33,347 nucleotides of DNA from Bdellovibrionales bacterium GWB1_55_8 (GTDB lineage Bacteria > Bdellovibrionota > UBA1018). The notes beneath the pieces were generated by a model. That model did no database searches, had not been told where the DNA came from, and worked only from the letters and a program-made list of their open reading frames with translations. The position numbers were made by a program, and so were the translations under genes. Each line of letters starts with the position of its first letter. The stretch's first letter is position 1. The stretch lies in NCBI GenBank assembly GCA_001769835.1, contig MEPR01000007.1:1-33347 (forward strand). The letters run 5' to 3'. This document shows, one piece after another, positions 6,747 through 14,904 of this stretch.

Positions 6747-8987
6747 TCAGCGAAAGGTGAATTGGTTATGGCACTCGGCGCAGTTTCTCTGAACGAGAAG
6801 CGGATTGTGAGGCGGCGAAGCGGCGCTCAAGGCATCCTGCAGATGGCAATCCACGCAACGATCCGGCGTGCCCTGATAGACACCGCCCCGGTGGCAGGAG
6901 TAGCAATCCAGGGTCCGGTGAATGCCTCTCAGCGGAAATCTCGTCATCGAATGCTTGAACTCGGTACTTTCCCAGAACTGCTGCCGATGGCATTCCCCGC
7001 AGTTCGGAAGCCCGCCGTGATGCACGTCATCCTTCTGATGACAGAGCAGGCAGTTCTCGCTCATGCCGCCCAGGCGCTTTCCGCCCTGGTGGCATTCCGA
7101 ACACTTCAATGAATAGTGAACGCCGGAAAGCGAAAAACCGCGATGGAAATCGCGCTGCTTTTTCCATGTGTCGTCTCCATGGCACTCCGCACAGCTGGGA
7201 CCGAAACTTCCCTTGTGAGGATCCTTGTGGCAGGCGGCGCAGTTCCGCTCCGCGATCTCGGCGAAAACGAAGCGCCTTGCGGGGCGGGGCGGTTTGGATT
7301 CAAGGAATTCGCTTCCAGGCATATGGCACTTCTCACAGCGCGCAGCCGCATGCTTTCCGCGAAGCGGAAGCGACGTGCGGTCGTGATCGAACTTCCGTAA
7401 CTTCTTGAACGACGCCGTCAGGTGACAATCGCCGCACGAACGCTCACGACTTGCCGGCGTGAACTGCTTGAGATGGACGTTCTTGTGACAATCCCCGCAA
7501 AAACCTTTCTTGTCGGACGCGAACTGGAACATCTGCTTTTTGCCTCGGATATGGCACTTCGAGCACTCCAGTTCTGAATGCTTCCCATCGATCTGAAAGC
7601 GGGTCGCTTTCTCGTCGTGAACAAAACGCGCGCGATGCCGGTCAAACAGCTTCCAATCTTTCACGATGTGACAGTCCGAGCACTTGATCTCGCTAGCCTT
7701 CGCACTAAACACCTTTTCATGCACGTTTTTGTGACAGGTGGCGCAGTTCTTCTCAGCGAGTTCCGTGAACTCGTAGCGGCTGGACTGGTTTGGGGGCGAG
7801 GACGTTTTGTGACATTTCGCGCAGGCTAGTTTCTTGTGTTTCCCCTCAAGCGGGTACCTCGTATTGACCTCATGCCTGAAGTCACGAATCTCTTTCCAGT
7901 TCGTCTCCGTATGGCAGTTCAGGCAGGCGTTCGGCGTCTTCGTGCGGGGAGACCTGAATTCTCCGAAGAAATGAAAATCCTTATGACAGCTCAGGCAACC
8001 CTGTTTCAGACCCGCCCATTGAAACTCCTTTTTGCCCGCGGAACCTTGCCGAAGAATGGCCTGCGGCTGCTTATGGCATTTCAAGCAATCGGTTGAGGCG
8101 TGCTCGCCCTTGAGCGGGTAGGATGTCACGCCGTGATCGAATTTTTCGATCTTCCAGGCTTCCTCGCCGTGGCACTTGGAACATTCACCGCCCCGGAAGC
8201 GCTCGCTCAAGCGCTGGCCATGGGTGTCTTCATGGCAGCTCTGGCACTTCTTCCGGGCGAGCTCAGGCCATTTGTAAATCACCTGGCCTTCTTTCGGCCG
8301 GTGACATTTCGCGCATTTCGACCGCGCGTGTTTCCCGTCGAGACGAAAACGCCCGTCCTTCTCGTGATCAAAGCGGATGTCCGTCTTCCAGGATTTGACC
8401 CCATGGCAGGAGCTGCAATCTTTCAAGGCAAATGGGTCCTGAAACTTGTGCACGTCATGTTTCTTGTGGCAGGAAACGCAGCTCACCTTGAGCCCCATGA
8501 ATCTGGGCTCGCCCAGCCTGAGCTTCTTTTCGTTCGCTTGCGATCTTTTTTCCGTATGACACTCGACGCATTTCAGCCTCGCGTGCTTCCCCACAAGCTC
8601 ATAACCGGTCAGCGCGTGATTGAATTTATTCTCGTCGATCAGGGTCGTATCGTGCGCGCGCCCCTTATGCTCGCCGTGGCACTGAATACAGGTCTTCTTT
8701 GCCAGCCCGTGAAACCCCGTTTTCCTCTCCACCTGCTCGCGCACTTCCTTGTGGCAATCGAGGCATTTCGAATCCGGAACTCCTTTTCTCGGCACATGAC
8801 ACTTCAGACACTGCGCGGTCTCAAGATTCCGGTGACCCTCGATCATAGGACCCGGCGCGAGGAGCTTGTTCAGAAGCCCTTCCGTCTTTTCACTCGACAG
8901 CCTTTGTTCGAGAGGGTTTGAGGCCCATGCCGCGCTCAGAGTAAAGAAAACAAAGGCGGCGAAGAAGGCCCCAGTTCTATGAATCAC
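6747..8987 (-). CDS. 27-haem exported c-type cytochrome
   Basis: The 746-residue protein starts with a Sec signal peptide (FFAAFVFFTLSAAWA) and contains 27 canonical CXXCH haem-attachment motifs by direct count, about one per 27 residues. Eight copies of the pattern FxH...LxGxH....CxxCH divide it into similar modules of roughly three haems, where the extra histidines can serve as distal haem ligands. No lipobox, membrane anchor or enzymatic domain is seen, so it is probably a periplasmic or surface-displayed molecular wire. The start is GTG at 8985-8987, overlapping the barrel gene stop as GTGA, with GGGGGA upstream. It is the last of five tightly packed genes, and overlap with a beta-barrel gene is what porin-cytochrome conduits show. 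Exact partners and the redox target are unknown. Covalent haem attachment would need the cytochrome c maturation system, which is not encoded here. Confidence 0.93.
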   Translation of the reverse strand: MIHRTGAFFAAFVFFTLSAAWASNPLEQRLSSEKTEGLLNKLLAPGPMIEGHRNLETAQCLKCHVPRKGVPDSKCLDCHKEVREQVERKTGFHGLAKKTCIQCHGEHKGRAHDTTLIDENKFNHALTGYELVGKHARLKCVECHTEKRSQANEKKLRLGEPRFMGLKVSCVSCHKKHDVHKFQDPFALKDCSSCHGVKSWKTDIRFDHEKDGRFRLDGKHARSKCAKCHRPKEGQVIYKWPELARKKCQSCHEDTHGQRLSERFRGGECSKCHGEEAWKIEKFDHGVTSYPLKGEHASTDCLKCHKQPQAILRQGSAGKKEFQWAGLKQGCLSCHKDFHFFGEFRSPRTKTPNACLNCHTETNWKEIRDFRHEVNTRYPLEGKHKKLACAKCHKTSSPPNQSSRYEFTELAEKNCATCHKNVHEKVFSAKASEIKCSDCHIVKDWKLFDRHRARFVHDEKATRFQIDGKHSELECSKCHIRGKKQMFQFASDKKGFCGDCHKNVHLKQFTPASRERSCGDCHLTASFKKLRKFDHDRTSLPLRGKHAAARCEKCHMPGSEFLESKPPRPARRFVFAEIAERNCAACHKDPHKGSFGPSCAECHGDDTWKKQRDFHRGFSLSGVHYSLKCSECHQGGKRLGGMSENCLLCHQKDDVHHGGLPNCGECHRQQFWESTEFKHSMTRFPLRGIHRTLDCYSCHRGGVYQGTPDRCVDCHLQDALSAASPPHNPLLVQRNCAECHNQFTFR

Positions 8988-10372
8988 AATTTCCCCCGCG
9001 ACGGCGCGGCGTCCCGGATGGGTGCCACGCCTCTGCTTCCAAAACGATACCCGATCCGGAAGAAGGTACTGAAGATACTGACCCTCTCGTCACGGGCGCT
9101 CTGGAGCGACACTGTCGCATAAAGCGACTTCGAAAGATGGCGTGCCACACCCAATTCGCTCAGCCACGGATGGGTGACAAACCCGCTGTCCTCGCTCTTC
9201 ACTCCGTACTCCTGATCAAAAGTGACTTCCCAATCCCTGGAATAGTAGCCCAGGGTAGCCCGCGCAAGCGAGTCCGTACTCACGAAATCGCGGCGTCGTC
9301 CGACACTCATCTGAAGCGCGACACGGCCTCCAAAAAGCTGAGGAAAAGAAAGCCCGAACCATCCTTCCTTGCGGGAAAGCGCATCGGCGCTTCGGACCCC
9401 GTAGGAACCACTCAGCTGCAGGTCCGCAACACTCCCGATTCGCTGTTTCACGGACCAGGTCGCCTCCTTGTAAGGACTTGGAGCAAGGACCTCCAAGAGG
9501 TTCTGTCTTCGCGAATACTGGATCACGTCGATTGCGGAAAAACTGAGATCGCTTGAAAGCCCTTTTGAAATCCCCGTCAGCCCCTGTCTCCATGACAGGT
9601 ACGCCGTCTGGACATAGATTCGCGGAACGAAATCCAGGTAAACGAGGCTCGTCAGGTGCCCTTCCCTTCCCCACTGGTAGACCAGGTTGTTAAAGAAGTA
9701 CGCGCGGTCCAGATGGTTTTCCACCGTCTGTCCGACAAAGGCCGCCGTTCCGTGGAAGTGCCGCACCCACCCTTCCGATTTCGGGACATAGGCCAGGTAG
9801 GATCCGAAGACCGCGGCATCACGATTGAACTGAAGATAAGACTGATCGATCCGCGCGGGGTTCAATCCAGCAAAAAGGGCCGATCGGAGATTATCAGAGA
9901 AGCGCAATCCCGCTTCCGCCCCATCCACATGGACAGCACCCGCCTCCCAGAGCGGGAAACGCCCAAGTGTGAAGTAAAACGATCCGTCCTCGTTCGGGTC
10001 TCGGATCGAAAGCTGCCTCAATTGGAAGGTGTTTGCCCCGCCTAGCTCAAGAAGTTCCCGGTTGAGCTTGTCGAAAAAGTCGTGCTTGTCGCGCAGATCG
10101 AGCGTCGCCTCGTACTCCGCGCTTTCTCCCAATCGGGAGGCCCGAAGAAAAAAACGACTTGAAACCGTTGCAAAGTCGTTTCGGGTCTGCCCATCGAGCG
10201 CATCGATGAATGATTCGGTCGAGGCATAGGCGCCGGCAGTGAAGCGCGCATCGATCTCAGCCTCTCCTCGCCCCTGGACGATACCGGGAATTCCCTCCAG
10301 TACGGATTCCTCGGCCCTGCCGATGACGGTTAAGACGAGAACCAGTGTCGCGACAAAGAACGATAACCTCAC
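8984..10372 (-). CDS. Outer-membrane beta-barrel protein, putative porin of a porin-cytochrome conduit
   Basis: This 462-residue protein has a signal peptide (LSFFVATLVLVLTVIGRAEE). It then shows long runs of alternating hydrophobic and polar residues with aromatic girdle residues, such as FYFTLGRFPLW, SLVYLDFVPRIYVQTAYL and VALQMSVGRRRDF. The last strand is IFSTFFRIGYRF, followed by a polar tail of about 15 residues, so the terminal aromatic is not the last residue. This pattern indicates an outer-membrane barrel; no OmpA or TonB plug domain is seen. It starts at GTG 10372 overlapping the cytochrome b gene (GTGA) and itself overlaps the 27-haem gene, so the three are translationally coupled. 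MtrB-type barrels are larger (about 700 residues) and OmbB-type ones similar in size. The role as a sheath for a multihaem wire is inferred from context. Confidence 0.75.
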   Translation of the reverse strand: MRLSFFVATLVLVLTVIGRAEESVLEGIPGIVQGRGEAEIDARFTAGAYASTESFIDALDGQTRNDFATVSSRFFLRASRLGESAEYEATLDLRDKHDFFDKLNRELLELGGANTFQLRQLSIRDPNEDGSFYFTLGRFPLWEAGAVHVDGAEAGLRFSDNLRSALFAGLNPARIDQSYLQFNRDAAVFGSYLAYVPKSEGWVRHFHGTAAFVGQTVENHLDRAYFFNNLVYQWGREGHLTSLVYLDFVPRIYVQTAYLSWRQGLTGISKGLSSDLSFSAIDVIQYSRRQNLLEVLAPSPYKEATWSVKQRIGSVADLQLSGSYGVRSADALSRKEGWFGLSFPQLFGGRVALQMSVGRRRDFVSTDSLARATLGYYSRDWEVTFDQEYGVKSEDSGFVTHPWLSELGVARHLSKSLYATVSLQSARDERVSIFSTFFRIGYRFGSRGVAPIRDAAPSRGKL

Positions 10373-11226
10373 GCCGCCTCGGAAACACGGAACAGGAGCG
10401 CGACCACGATATGGATCGCCGCCACAAGATACATGAAAACGGCAAATGGCATATGAAAGCTATGCCAGTAACCCATGACCTGCTGAAAATGCGCTTGATA
10501 AAGTATCCGACGCCGCGTGATCGCAAGTGCATGCAACGTGGCCTTCATCTGAGGCTCAAACTTTCTCAGGCCGAAATGAAGCCGCAAGTCCCCGAGAATC
10601 GAACTAAAAACCGCCTTGAGAACCGCCTGTCCGTTCGGTTCGTCAAGCACCTGCGCCCCGGCGAGCCGGATCGCACGAAGCTTGAAGGCTTCCACCTGCA
10701 CCGCAAGATCCGCTCCAGGCCGCGAAAGTAAGGCCGCGTGCTGCCTGAGCCGAAGCTCGTGATTCTCCAACTCCCTTTCAAGTTCCAGCTGCTGTCGGGC
10801 GGCTTGCACGAAGAAATAGCGGCCCACGATCCCGCTCAAAAAAGAAACCACCATGCTCCAGAAGCTGATCGCAACGAGACCGCCCACCTTGAAGTTCGTA
10901 TGGAACAGAATGAACGTCGGCCCGGCCAGTCCGCAAAAGATGTGGAAGTCGAGCCAACCCGTTGTCGAACCGAATTTTCTCAGGGGAGTCCATCGCTTCC
11001 TGAGAACGTAAAAATTCGTCAGAACCATCAGGGAGAAGCCCGCCCATCCGTACCAAAGGCTGATTCTTCCGCCAGGCCTAGGGTTGAGCGAACCCTGAAG
11101 TACGGGAACGCGCTCCTGCAGATACCCGATCAGACTCAGTTCCGGAACGAAGTTGAGCGCGAAGGCTTCGTACGCCAACCCTAATGAAAGAAGTATCCAG
11201 AGCCTGATGTAACCTCTCAACCGCAT
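10369..11226 (-). CDS. Dihaem cytochrome b-type membrane protein
   Basis: The 285-residue protein has about five hydrophobic segments (near residues 9-27, 56-75, 93-112, 114-140 and 257-279). Histidines H95 and H109 in one helix and H258 and H272 in another are each 14 residues apart, the spacing by which two transmembrane helices ligate two stacked b haems. H255 is a further candidate. Between the fourth and fifth segments lies a charged, helical, probably cytoplasmic region of about 115 residues (QQLELERELENHELRLRQH), which is unusual for a short cytochrome b. It would pass electrons across the inner membrane, probably from quinol or from the flavoprotein of the same operon to the periplasmic cytochromes. 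A strong ribosome site (GAGAGGGG) precedes ATG 11226. I do not recognise a named family. Confidence 0.78.
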   Translation of the reverse strand: MRLRGYIRLWILLSLGLAYEAFALNFVPELSLIGYLQERVPVLQGSLNPRPGGRISLWYGWAGFSLMVLTNFYVLRKRWTPLRKFGSTTGWLDFHIFCGLAGPTFILFHTNFKVGGLVAISFWSMVVSFLSGIVGRYFFVQAARQQLELERELENHELRLRQHAALLSRPGADLAVQVEAFKLRAIRLAGAQVLDEPNGQAVLKAVFSSILGDLRLHFGLRKFEPQMKATLHALAITRRRILYQAHFQQVMGYWHSFHMPFAVFMYLVAAIHIVVALLFRVSEAA

Positions 11227-11250
11227 ATGCCCCCTCTCAAAGTTCCCCTC

Positions 11251-13290
11251 TCATCGGGACCAGGATTTTTTCTTCTTGTTGTGACAGTTATAACAGTTTC
11301 CATCGCCCGTGAGGCTGACCTTGGAATCGTTGCGATGCTCTTTCTGTCCATCTGACGTATGACAGGGCAAGCAGAACGAGATGTTTCGGTTCGCGCTGTC
11401 GGTGTGCCCGAAAGTGAAGCGGCTCACAGTGGCACTGGCTGAAACATGGCACGAAGAGCAGTCTTTCGCCGCGTAATGCCCTGTTGGCCGTGTCGATTCG
11501 TGGCAGGCATTACAGCTCGTGGGCACCGGCGCATGCGTGTAAATCCCGCCCGCCCACGTCGTGCCAGGTTGCTTGTGGCAGCTCACGCAATCACCCGAGC
11601 CGTAGGGATTGTGATTGAATTTATTGACCTCTCCGACCGGTTTCTGCTGCTCGTGACAAGGCAGGCAAGTCGTCCTCACGATTCCATTCGCCTGATGATC
11701 GAATATGAATACGCCGTTTTCAGCCGTCCTGGGCTCATGGCAGTTCAGGCATTCACTTGTTCCGAAATGCCCGTTCAAAGCCGTGGATGTGGCCGGAAAA
11801 AGCGTCTTAAGTGGACGATCCTTCTCGTGGCAGCTCAGGCACTGGGCCAGTGCCGGGGAATTCGCGGGATGCGGACTCGGGACGGTCTCAGCCCAGGCCT
11901 TCGTCGGATCCATGTGACAGCTCACACAATCATTTCCCACGAAATGAGCCGGGGCAGGACGACTCGTTTCATGGCAAGGCAGGCATGATACCTGTTTACG
12001 TCCTCCGGGCTCATGAGCGAATCGGAAAACGGTTACGGTTCCCCCGTTTCGAGGGTTATGACAGAGAAAACAATCCTGACCAGTGAAGTGCCCCTGCGTC
12101 CGTTTCGAGGCGTTTGGAAAGAGCGTGGTCGAAGGGCGATCACCCTCGTGGCAGGCGTTGCAATGAGGCGGCATCGGCGAGTTGCCCGGGTGCGGGCTCG
12201 CGGTCGGCAGATTCCAGGGATTCGCGGGGTTCGTGTGGCAGCTTCCGCAATCCTTTTCGGGATAATGATCGGCGCGCGGGCGCGAAGTCTCGTGACATTC
12301 GGAACAGGTACTTCGGGATACCCCGTTTGCATCGTGCTTGAAACGAAAAACTCCAAGAACGGAGCTTTTAGGTTCGTGGCAGGCGATACAATCCTGAGAA
12401 CTGAAATGGTGTGAAAGCGCCGGCCCTGCGGAGCCGATCCTCGTCGTCACGGGTCTCACCGTTTCATGGCAGCCGTTGCAGGACGGAGGCATGGGAACAT
12501 TGCTCGGATGCGGGCTTTTCACCGAGAGAATCCAGGGTTTCGCGGGATCGAGGTGACATCCGACGCAGTCCTGACCGGGATAGTGCGAAGGCGACTTGCG
12601 CGCAGGCTCATGACACGGCAGACAGGTGGAAACTGTTTTGGCGGCGCTCGATTGATGCGTGAAAACAAATGTCCTCGCCACGCCCGCGCCGGTTTCATGG
12701 CAGGCTCCGCAATCCTGGGCGCCAAAGTGCCCCTCGGCGGCGGATGACACGGGAGGCGGAAGCCGCGTCTGCATGGGTCGATTCACCTCATGGCAGATTC
12801 GGCAGTCAGCGGGAGAAGGCTTGTGATTGAAGGCAAGCAGATCGTTCCAGAGGGTTCCGGCGCGATGGCAGCCGACGCAATCCTGCCCTCCTCCGTGCGC
12901 CACACCTTGAATCGGCGCTGGCCGGCTCGCTTCGTGGCAGCGTGCGCAGTCGTTCGGGACGGGACGGTGATCGAAAGCGGTCACATCGCTCCAGTTTCCT
13001 CCGGCACGATGGCACTGCAGGCAGTCTTTACCCTCCCCATGGATAACGGGCGATTGCGGTTTTACCGGTTTTCCGTCTCCAATCACATCACCGTCCATCG
13101 TGATCGGAACGGTCGTCGCGGAGGGCCTGTCCTTTTCATGACACTGAAGGCAGCTTTGCCGCTCAAAACCCGCGTGAGAGAAGTTCGCTATACGACGCCC
13201 CGGATCCTCCACCCGGGGAGCCTCGAAACACCCCTGCAGAACGATAAGAGAGGGCACTACAGCCAGCAAAACCACGCCCGAGCACTTCAT
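11251..13290 (-). CDS. 24-haem lipoprotein c-type cytochrome with tandem tetrahaem modules
   Basis: The 679-residue protein begins with a lipoprotein signal (VPSLIVLQGC, lipidated Cys21) and has 24 CXXCH motifs by direct count. From residue 188 onward a four-haem module of about 107 residues repeats: starts near 188, 295, 401 and 508. Each full copy carries CXXCH at the same relative places and shared phrases such as HETSRP, DCxSCH, PHPxNxPMPP and CNACHE; the fourth copy is partial. The N-terminal third and the C-terminus hold the remaining haems in less regular spacing, and the last residues are Lys-rich (NKKKKSWSR). The lipid anchor suggests attachment to the outer (or inner) membrane. Its ATG overlaps the flavoprotein stop (ATGA). 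It probably relays electrons across the periplasm between the cytochrome b and the outer-membrane barrel. Confidence 0.92.
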   Translation of the reverse strand: MKCSGVVLLAVVPSLIVLQGCFEAPRVEDPGRRIANFSHAGFERQSCLQCHEKDRPSATTVPITMDGDVIGDGKPVKPQSPVIHGEGKDCLQCHRAGGNWSDVTAFDHRPVPNDCARCHEASRPAPIQGVAHGGGQDCVGCHRAGTLWNDLLAFNHKPSPADCRICHEVNRPMQTRLPPPVSSAAEGHFGAQDCGACHETGAGVARTFVFTHQSSAAKTVSTCLPCHEPARKSPSHYPGQDCVGCHLDPAKPWILSVKSPHPSNVPMPPSCNGCHETVRPVTTRIGSAGPALSHHFSSQDCIACHEPKSSVLGVFRFKHDANGVSRSTCSECHETSRPRADHYPEKDCGSCHTNPANPWNLPTASPHPGNSPMPPHCNACHEGDRPSTTLFPNASKRTQGHFTGQDCFLCHNPRNGGTVTVFRFAHEPGGRKQVSCLPCHETSRPAPAHFVGNDCVSCHMDPTKAWAETVPSPHPANSPALAQCLSCHEKDRPLKTLFPATSTALNGHFGTSECLNCHEPRTAENGVFIFDHQANGIVRTTCLPCHEQQKPVGEVNKFNHNPYGSGDCVSCHKQPGTTWAGGIYTHAPVPTSCNACHESTRPTGHYAAKDCSSCHVSASATVSRFTFGHTDSANRNISFCLPCHTSDGQKEHRNDSKVSLTGDGNCYNCHNKKKKSWSR
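11769..12729 (-). repeat. Three in-gene tetrahaem repeats plus the boundary of a fourth
   Basis: These coordinates cover residues 188 to about 508 of the 24-haem cytochrome, where a module of about 320 bp repeats three times, with a partial fourth copy starting at the left boundary. The copies are similar in protein sequence rather than identical in DNA, so the duplications are not very recent. Confidence 0.75.
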
Positions 13291-14669
13291 GCGTGCACCC
13301 CCACGAGGTTTTCAGCGAGTCCTTCGCCGAATTTTTTGTCGATCTGGATCCCAAGGCTCATCAGGAACTTGTTGGGCATCTCGGCGCCGGCGAATACGAA
13401 AAGAAAATCGTTTGCGATCTTCCCAGGCGCAATCCCTCCAGCAGTGTCACCCTCTGTCTCGATCAGAAGATGCTTCTCGCCGATCTCCTTGACGGCGCTG
13501 TTGTAGCGGATCACAAGTTTTCCCTGCTCGGCCATCGCGATGACGATCTGCTTGTTCTCCTCATTGCACCGATCAAACCCGGATCCCCGCACCAGGAGCG
13601 TGACCCGGTTTCCGAGTTCCGGCTTTGCGAGGTACTGCGCGGCCTCGACACCGGCGTTGCCGCCACCGACCACCGCCACGTCCACTTGTCTGTACTGCGC
13701 CGGATCGATCAGATTGTAGGCCACCTTCGGCAAGTCCTCGTTCGGAAGCCCCAGCTTCCGCGGACTCCCGCGGACCCCGATGGCAAGAATCACCTTTTCC
13801 GCCGTGATGATTCCTGCATTTGTCGTGACCTTGAAGAAGCCCTCACCCCGCTCGATTCCTTCGAAGCGGATTTTTTCGCGGATCTGAAGCCCGGTCTTCT
13901 TCCGGACCTCGTTCCAGAACGCGAGAAGTTCCTCCTTGCTCACCTTGTTTTTCGGGAACTTCATCGTCCCGGCGAGCGGAAGTTCCGCAGGATGCGTCAT
14001 CACAACCTTCTGTCGCGGAAAGTTGTAAACCGTCCCGCCGAAGCTATTCTGTTCGATGCAAAGATAACTTTTTTTCTCCGCGATCGCGGTCAGCGAGGCA
14101 GCCAGTCCGGCGGGACCCGCGCCGACGATAAGGACGTCGACTTGCGTCTGGGCGCGTGACAGATGAGCAATCGCATGCTTGGCCGCTAAGTGCCCCTGCT
14201 TCACGGCATTACGGATCAGCCCCATGCCCCCAAGCTCGCCCGCGATGTAAAGTCCCGGGATGTTTGTCTCGTAGTTCGGAGTGATCCGTGGAATATCCAT
14301 TCCACGCGTTTTCGTTCCGAAGACCAGGCGGATTGCCCCTTGAGGGCAGTGCTGCTCACACTCGCCATGTCCCACGCATTTTGTCGGAGAGACGAGGACG
14401 GGCTTGTGATCGATGAGCTTGAGCACCTCCCCTTCGGGGCAGACACGGGTACAGGTCCCGCATCCAACGCACAACGCCGGATTAATTTCAGGATGTAACG
14501 TGAGAGGCTCGGCGAGATTGCTGGCGATCGCCTTTTGAAGAAGCTTCTTTGCGCGGGCGGCGCTCTTCCGGCGGGCGCGTATTTGTCGAATCGCAAAGCC
14601 GAGCAGCAATAGGATGCCGAACGCACCGCTATTGTCGCTGAGGACTGCCGAAAGGGGGTCAAGTTCCAT
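13287..14669 (-). CDS. Membrane-anchored flavoprotein-ferredoxin oxidoreductase
   Basis: The 460-residue protein has one N-terminal hydrophobic segment (FGILLLLGFAI, about 17-27) followed by basic residues, which anchors it with the rest in the cytoplasm. A two-cluster ferredoxin domain follows: C67/C70/C73/C77 (CVGCGTCTRVCPEG) and C98/C104/C108, where the second cysteine position is His101 (CVGHGECEQHCPQG). Next is IPGLYIAGELGGMG (138-151), then an FAD-binding GAGPAG (183-188) and, about 160 residues later, an NAD(P)-binding GGGNAG. The fold resembles thioredoxin-reductase-like pyridine-nucleotide oxidoreductases. It could take electrons from NAD(P)H via FAD and the Fe-S clusters to the cytochrome b. 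It is the first gene of the five-gene operon, just after the promoter/operator at 14723-14750. The expected redox-active CxxC of thioredoxin reductases is not seen in the FAD/NAD region. Confidence 0.85.
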   Translation of the reverse strand: MELDPLSAVLSDNSGAFGILLLLGFAIRQIRARRKSAARAKKLLQKAIASNLAEPLTLHPEINPALCVGCGTCTRVCPEGEVLKLIDHKPVLVSPTKCVGHGECEQHCPQGAIRLVFGTKTRGMDIPRITPNYETNIPGLYIAGELGGMGLIRNAVKQGHLAAKHAIAHLSRAQTQVDVLIVGAGPAGLAASLTAIAEKKSYLCIEQNSFGGTVYNFPRQKVVMTHPAELPLAGTMKFPKNKVSKEELLAFWNEVRKKTGLQIREKIRFEGIERGEGFFKVTTNAGIITAEKVILAIGVRGSPRKLGLPNEDLPKVAYNLIDPAQYRQVDVAVVGGGNAGVEAAQYLAKPELGNRVTLLVRGSGFDRCNEENKQIVIAMAEQGKLVIRYNSAVKEIGEKHLLIETEGDTAGGIAPGKIANDFLFVFAGAEMPNKFLMSLGIQIDKKFGEGLAENLVGVHA

Positions 14670-14722
14670 AAGCTGAAGAACCGTCCTTCACGGGAAAAAC
14701 TGTTCCAGGTTTGTTAATTCAG

Positions 14723-14750
14723 CTTAAAAGTGTTTGACTAGATCGGTCAA
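14723..14750 (-). promoter_or_regulatory. Promoter with overlapping palindromic operator for the cytochrome operon
   Basis: On the minus strand TTGACC (14745-14750) and TTTAAG (14723-14728) are 16 bases apart, a fair sigma-70 promoter ending about 50 bases before ATG 14669. The inverted repeat TTGAC-N7-GTCAA (14734-14750) covers the -35 and part of the spacer, the usual place for a repressor. It resembles TetR-family operators more than an FNR box, which would be TTGAT-N4-ATCAA. The surrounding 14700-14815 stretch is distinctly AT-rich. The other sequence between 14751 and 14877 shows nothing else I can name. Confidence 0.5.
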
Positions 14751-14877
14751 CTAAATTCAGCCCCATAGGCTGATCGTTCCAATTCCCCGAATTTGTTAAA
14801 TTAATTTTGAAACCAGCTAACTTGACGAGCCGATAACCCCGTCCGCCTGGCATCCATATCCACCCATTCTTTACCCA

Positions 14878-14898
14878 AGCAATCGGCAACAGATTGCT
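14878..14898 (-). terminator. Hairpin after the tRNA-dihydrouridine synthase gene
   Basis: Seven-base arms AGCAATC (14878-14884 read on +) and GATTGCT (14892-14898) form a hairpin seven bases past the dus stop (14905-14907). There is no T-run on the downstream side, so termination would be weak. Confidence 0.3.
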
Positions 14899-14904
14899 CG
14901 CCTG

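Noticed and set aside
8100-8921. Long plus-strand open frame of 273 codons
   Set aside because: It lies fully opposite the 27-haem cytochrome. The repeated Cys-Cys-His codons keep the opposite frame open; the product has no recognisable motif.
12790-13506. Plus-strand open frame of 238 codons
   Set aside because: Opposite the 24-haem cytochrome and flavoprotein genes, which carry strong family motifs; it spans their junction and shows none itself.
13293-14159. Plus-strand open frame of 288 codons
   Set aside because: Antisense to the flavoprotein gene, whose Fe-S, FAD and NAD motifs are clear.
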